A stretch of DNA of 64,000 nucleotides from Takakia lepidozioides (taxonomy: Eukaryota > Streptophyta > Takakiopsida > Takakiales > Takakiaceae). A program made the position numbers and the translations under genes. The stretch covers positions 1,800,001-1,864,000 of the forward strand of contig CM060732.1 in NCBI GenBank assembly GCA_030704615.1, read 5' to 3'. The stretch's first letter is position 1; each line of letters starts with the position of its first letter. Shown here piece by piece: positions 59,539 through 64,000 of the stretch. The notes under the pieces are model-generated. The model was given only the letters and a program-made list of their open reading frames with translations. It was not told the origin of the DNA and searched no databases.

Positions 59539-62500
59539 TTACTCACAGGCAAAGTCGGAGTCCAACTCCTTGTCGGAAGTCTCTCCTGTATCAATATCAC
59601 CGGGAAGGGGCTTCGGAAGGACTTGAGAAGTGTGTCCACCCAAACCCATCAGGAGGTTCTTGTAAATCTCGGCATCCCCTTCAATCCCAAGGAGATGTCG
59701 CGCACTGGCCTTGCAAGCGTGGTACGAAGCACCTGCAGTGGAATAGAAGGAAGGAAACAGACATTGAAGACACATTTGGAACGGTGGGAAGTGCGGAAAG
59801 TGCAAGCTCAAACAAACCTGATGAAATGTGAATGTTGAAGAGACGAACCTGTGCCCATTGACAAATCCAGAACTCTGGCGTCTGTGTAGGTGCAGCACTC
59901 CACAATCATTTGAATGAAAGCCAGGCTCCTCTCCTTGGCCCCTCTCCAAGGAACCCCATTCCCCCTTCGCAAGCACACGTTGTTGTCCACGTAGTTGTGG
60001 TGCATGTCATCCGTGGGAGGATCTGTCCTCTCATCTATGAACTTGCCCCCATGAGTGATGGCGAACTCCCTAATGACGGCTGGAGTCGTAGGTGGATGCA
60101 CTCGGACGAGACAAACAGCTTCAAACAAACGAGTCTGCGAACAGGACATCCACAAGGAACTAAGAAGCTTGAAAACCAGGCCCCTACATATTCATTTGAG
60201 CGACTTATGCAACTCCATCCGAGAACCACCAAGAAGAGGAATAAGAAGGCAGATTTACCATCTCTCCCGGACGATCCCCCTTTGTCAGGTACATGTTGTT
60301 CACACAATTCCATGTCTTCACGACCCTCATACCGGAGGCTTTCAAATAGCTGGCAAGTGCACGGTGACAGCAAAGGTCGATGGACTGGATGAGCACCAAA
60401 ACACTTGCATCGGACAGAAAGAAATTGCAAAAGGAGAAAACCCACCGCCAGTAGCGCTCATCAAAAGCATTCCAACCTAGACAAGCATCCATGGAGGGAC
60501 ATCCGGGACTGGCAACCCATCAGGGATGTCCAAGATGATGAGTTCGGCTGCATATGGCTTCTCCTTCCCGTTCACCCATGATTTGGTCATTTTAGCCTGC
60601 AAACAAGCATGCAATGGAATGCTCAAGAGGATTGAAACGACCCATGCCCACAACAGACAAGAAGCAAAAGACAACACGCACCGTGCCGAGGAACTCCACA
60701 ATCCTCTCCCACACTGGTGATGGTTCACCCTTGTAATCAGATTTCTTGGACTCCATCATGGCAAGGAACCCAACGTTTGCCATCTCCAACCTGGTAGGGC
60801 AAATGACCCTCTTGGGATGCTCCACTGCATGGTACGGGTCCTTAGGATCAACCACCCCATTGTTCTTTCTCACGGATCCCCTACCATGCGGTGGAGTCTG
60901 TTGGACATCCACCACAGGGCCAGTTTCTGCAACACTTCCCTGCCCACCTACCTGCCCTTGTGCTCCCTTCCCCCTACCCCTTCTTTTCCCCACACCACCA
61001 GCAACGTCCTTTCCCTTTGCCTTTCTACCTTAACCCGGGGTATCCTGAGCGGGAGACTCATTTTCTGCAAGAGTCCTCAAATTTCTATCATGAATGTCGA
61101 GGTCGGCTGTTGCGGCGGTGGCTGCTATACGCTCATTCTCTCTCCTCAAAGACACCTTCTGAGCTGGGGTCTCAGAAGCAGGGCAATCCAAATACCAACC
61201 ACAAGCATAAAGATGGTCTGGCCCCAGTCATGCAAGATCCCCGTAGTAAACATGGTCTGGTTGCCAGCAGTGACAAGCCAAAGGTCCACGAAATCAGGAT
61301 GTTTGTCCAAGCAGTTCTCTGCCATGAGAACATACTTTATGTACCTGCAGGAACAGAGACAGCCTCATTATGCAATGCAATTATTGTCTCCTAGCTTTTC
61401 CACCACATCACGAAGACCCCCTAAAAGAGTATGCGGCACAGTTCACTGCAACCACCGCACACAAAATAGCCTGAAGGGCCCAGGGTGTGCACGTTGGTGC
61501 TACTACACATGGATAGAACAAATGAGTGTGCGGCACCGCAAACTCATATGAGCCAGCCCAAAACAGGTTGGATGGAGGAGAGTGTGTCTTTGCAAAACAA
61601 ACAAGCACAGTCCATTTCGCACCTGTAAAGGCATCGTTTCCAGGCTTCCTCTCCTTTCTCTCGCTGGTCAAGCTCATTTGTTCGACTGATGCCACCCCCC
61701 TTGCTGAACTCTCTGAAGAAACAAGATTGCCACACTGTGGCTCTCCATTTCCTCATGTATGCTTGGAAGGAGACCTTCGGTGCTGTCATGGTGATGCCAT
61801 AGTCAGCCAGCTGCGTATGTAGAACCGACCGGGCCCTTTCCTCCAACTGCAAAACAATTCAAATGCAAGAATGAACCTAAAAACAATCACAGCCAATGTA
61901 ACATGGAAAGAGAATGACAGAAAAGTGAAAAGAAAGTGACACAACAAAGGACATCATACCTGGCTCCAGTAAGTGGCCTTGTGAAGCATATGTCCATCAC
62001 ATTGTCACTGACAGGAATGACACGCTGGGTCTTCTTCTCTTTCTCCGGCCTGGGGAACATGTGGGTATCCCTAACAGTGGGATCGGAGTTCCATATCTGT
62101 AGCCACTTCACCTTTTGTTCTGAAGACACAACGGCGGTAGACAACCTGTGTAACTTCTCCTGGGCCATCTCCGGCTTGCCTGACTTGTTGTAATGGTTTT
62201 TCACCTCTTCAAGAAACTGCGGTCCGAATGATGGGTCGGCAATTCTCAACTGCTTAACAAAAGCACTCATAATAGTCCTTCTTGTGGCGGTCAATCTCTT
62301 GCTTGATGTGACTCTCAACCCCCTTTGCTGTCCTTCTCACCTCAGGGGTAGAGCTATAGTATTCCAGTTTGCCACGTTGTCCTGCTCTGCAATGTCTTGC
62401 TGCAAGGGAATGCACGAGAGTTGCATCAACCCAAGGGCAAGGGAAACACACAGAAACAAACATCTGGAACCAGGAATATCGAAAGGCCAGATGATGGAAG

Positions 62501-63205
62501 ATGTATCTCACCGCATACATATACTCCATGAAAGCCTCACGGGTCAACGAGTACCATGTTTCTGATGTCTTGGAGCTTTCGCACTTCTTGTACGTTTCTG
62601 CTGAAAAGATGGTCTTGAAGTTGGTCAAGGGCATCTGCCCGATCCTTTGTATCCTGTACAGTGTGTGAACCAGACTCGTTTTGGCGTGCGATGTCTCCGT
62701 CCCTCTGCAGAATGATGTGTGAAAGTCAAAATGAAATTCAAGGACCGTCAACAGAGGACTAGAACCAAAGAACCACGGAACTACAACTGGAACATGTAGA
62801 ATGAGAAACCAACCTGTTCACATCATTCGTTGCCATCAGAAGACCCATCATGTTCCCGTCGCAATCCAGCACCATCGATTGAACACAGTAATGCCACTCT
62901 TCCTCCTGTGAGTGCAGCCTCCCAATGACAGCCATCCATGCAAGCAACCAGTGGTTGCCATCCCATACGTGAAACATCTTCCCTGAGAATGCCTGGGTCG
63001 AAGGTTTCCTGGAGAGAAGGAGTTCGAAGGATTCGTTCACTTGTCTCCAAATGGGATCCCAAGAGTCCACAATTGACTCATCCACAAGGAGCTCATTGCC
63101 TTTGGAATCCCTAGTAGAAACGTAAAAGACTGCGGATCCATCCAAATACCCATGAACAAACTCTGCCTCCAGCTTCTGGATGTCTTTCTTGAGGGGTGGA
63201 CGAAT
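59539..63205 (-). pseudogene. ParB-like domain plus beta-class DNA N6/N4 methyltransferase, spliced, damaged
   Basis: Minus-strand segments in order: 63205-62814 (ParB/sulfiredoxin-like fold with MFHVWDGNHWLLAWMAVIG), 62704-62512, about 62400-61960, 61846-61623, 61344-60682 (basic linker KRRGRGKGAQGQ), 60596-60259 (LIILDIPDGLPVPDVPPW, candidate motif IV), 60134-59849 (GVPWRGAKERSLAF, VLDLSMGTG = SAM motif I), 59732-59539 (CKASARHLLGIEGDAEIYKN, stop at 59539). Most junctions are GT-AG and several are phase-matched (63205-62814 to 62704-62512, 60259 to 60134, 59849 to 59732). Motif IV before motif I is the beta-class order of CcrM-type enzymes. Damage includes frameshifts near 62000, 62300 and 60490 and TAA at 61030-61032. 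The 5' end is not defined, and the ParB motif has HW where HR is usual. Segment boundaries between 62400 and 60700 are uncertain. No functional claim is made. Confidence 0.6.
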
Positions 63206-63715
63206 CAGATAGTGTGCGTTGCCGCACACTGCTTGAGCTTCCAAATAGGGGTGTTTTGAACATGACATTTGGTCTATGTGGCACATTTCAACATAAAAAA
63301 AACAAGCAGAGAGGGGGCCAAAAACAGTGTGCGTTGCCGAACACTATTTGAGATTTCAAATAGGGGTGAGCTGAAAATGGCATACTGGCCCTGAGTGGCC
63401 GATTTTCAAATAAAAAAACAGGTAGTGAGGGGGGCACAAACAGTGTGCGTTGCCGCACACTATTTGTGCTTCCAACTATGGGTGTTTTGAGCATGCATAC
63501 TGGCCATGTGTGGCCCAATTTCACATCAAAAAACAAGCAGAGAGGGGCCCAAAACAGTGTGCATTGCTGCAGACTGTTTGAGCTTCCAACAAGGGGTGTT
63601 TACAACCTACCAGAGTGGGCCCTATGTGATCGTTTTGCACATAAAAAAACAAGCACAAAAGGGGGCTCAAACAGTGTGCGTTGCCGCACACTGTTTGAGC
63701 TTCCAAATAGGGATG
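63195..63715. repeat. Tandem repeat, 111-117-bp unit with hairpin core, 5 copies
   Basis: AGTGTGCGTTGC cores lie at about 63212, 63326, 63437, 63554 and 63671. Most copies carry AGTGTGCG-TTGC-CGCACACT, a hairpin with a perfect 8-bp stem. The first copy overlaps the apparent 5' end of the ParB/methyltransferase-like gene. Confidence 0.9.
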
Positions 63716-64000
63716 GAATGAACCTTATAGAGAGGCCCAAAGATATGGATAATTAGCTTTCAGATAACTTTCTCTTTTTGCTGAATATCTCTGGAGTCTA
63801 GCTTCTCTTTCATCACTCATGTCCCATGTCTTTCATTTCTTTAATGTGGCAATAACCAAAACTCTCTTCTGTAGTATCTCTCGTATATGCCTGGGTTTCT
63901 TTCAAGCTTCAATGCACCCTTGGCTATACTAGAAGGGGGGTGCTATTCCGTGAGCCTGGAGCGGTGAGTCTGTGAGCCCAGGAAACCGTGAGCCCAGCAC
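63716..64000. other. No gene recognised
   Basis: Unique-looking AT-rich sequence, then from 63930 a GC-rich stretch with repeated GTGAGCC(T/C) words that runs off the window edge. Confidence 0.4.

Noticed and set aside
60817-61551. Plus-strand open frame of 244 codons
   Set aside because: It is antisense to minus-strand segments with clear methyltransferase-gene context and splice sites, and its product has no domain.
63195-63715. CRISPR-like array
   Set aside because: The units are whole 111-117-bp tandem repeats with similar interiors, not short repeats with unique spacers, and the genome is eukaryotic.

Overview
This is nuclear DNA from a land plant. A seed-free vascular plant, most likely a fern, fits best. 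The evidence is a plastid-targeted class II starch branching enzyme with 23 coding exons, a TGA-type bZIP factor with a DOG1 domain, PPR repeats of the plant type, a plastid DNA insertion (rps8 and infA fragments) and heavy loading with transposable elements. I cannot fix the species from sequence alone, and no tool was run. Splice sites were read by eye and checked by reading-frame phase.

Layout. 1-1440: 5' end of a plus-strand Ty3/Gypsy element (LTR end, tRNA-iMet primer site, broken gag). 2128-3509: minus-strand remnant of a CACTA/TNP2-type transposase. 4159-5448: three inverted repeats, the largest about 350 bp upstream of the first real host gene. 5804-28670: starch branching enzyme, whose 8.6-kb second intron is filled by several copies of one LINE family. 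30446-34056: TGA/bZIP gene, convergent with the branching enzyme. 36.7-40.1 kb: palindromic elements and a higher-order array of 120-bp tandem repeats, interrupted by the plastid insertion. 40104-54218: a minus-strand Gypsy element with both LTRs. It is split inside its reverse transcriptase by a complete 9.46-kb DNA transposon (41898-51355) with 16-bp perfect terminal inverted repeats and an 8-bp target duplication. That transposon carries zinc-finger/AT-hook and transposase-like reading frames plus a decayed PPR gene. 54.3-57.3 kb: a RING-H2 reading frame, a coiled-coil reading frame and a hAT transposase C-terminus. 58.1-58.7 kb: two small tandem repeats. 59539-63205: a spliced but damaged minus-strand gene whose product looks like a ParB-type domain joined to a beta-class (permuted) DNA N6/N4 methyltransferase, flanked by a tandem repeat with hairpin cores at 63.2-63.7 kb.

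Only two genes look intact and conventional: the branching enzyme (amylopectin branching in plastids) and the TGA factor (transcription, as-1/TGACG elements). They share no obvious function and are simply neighbours. The most unusual items are the ParB plus methyltransferase gene and the nested DNA transposon carrying PPR sequence.
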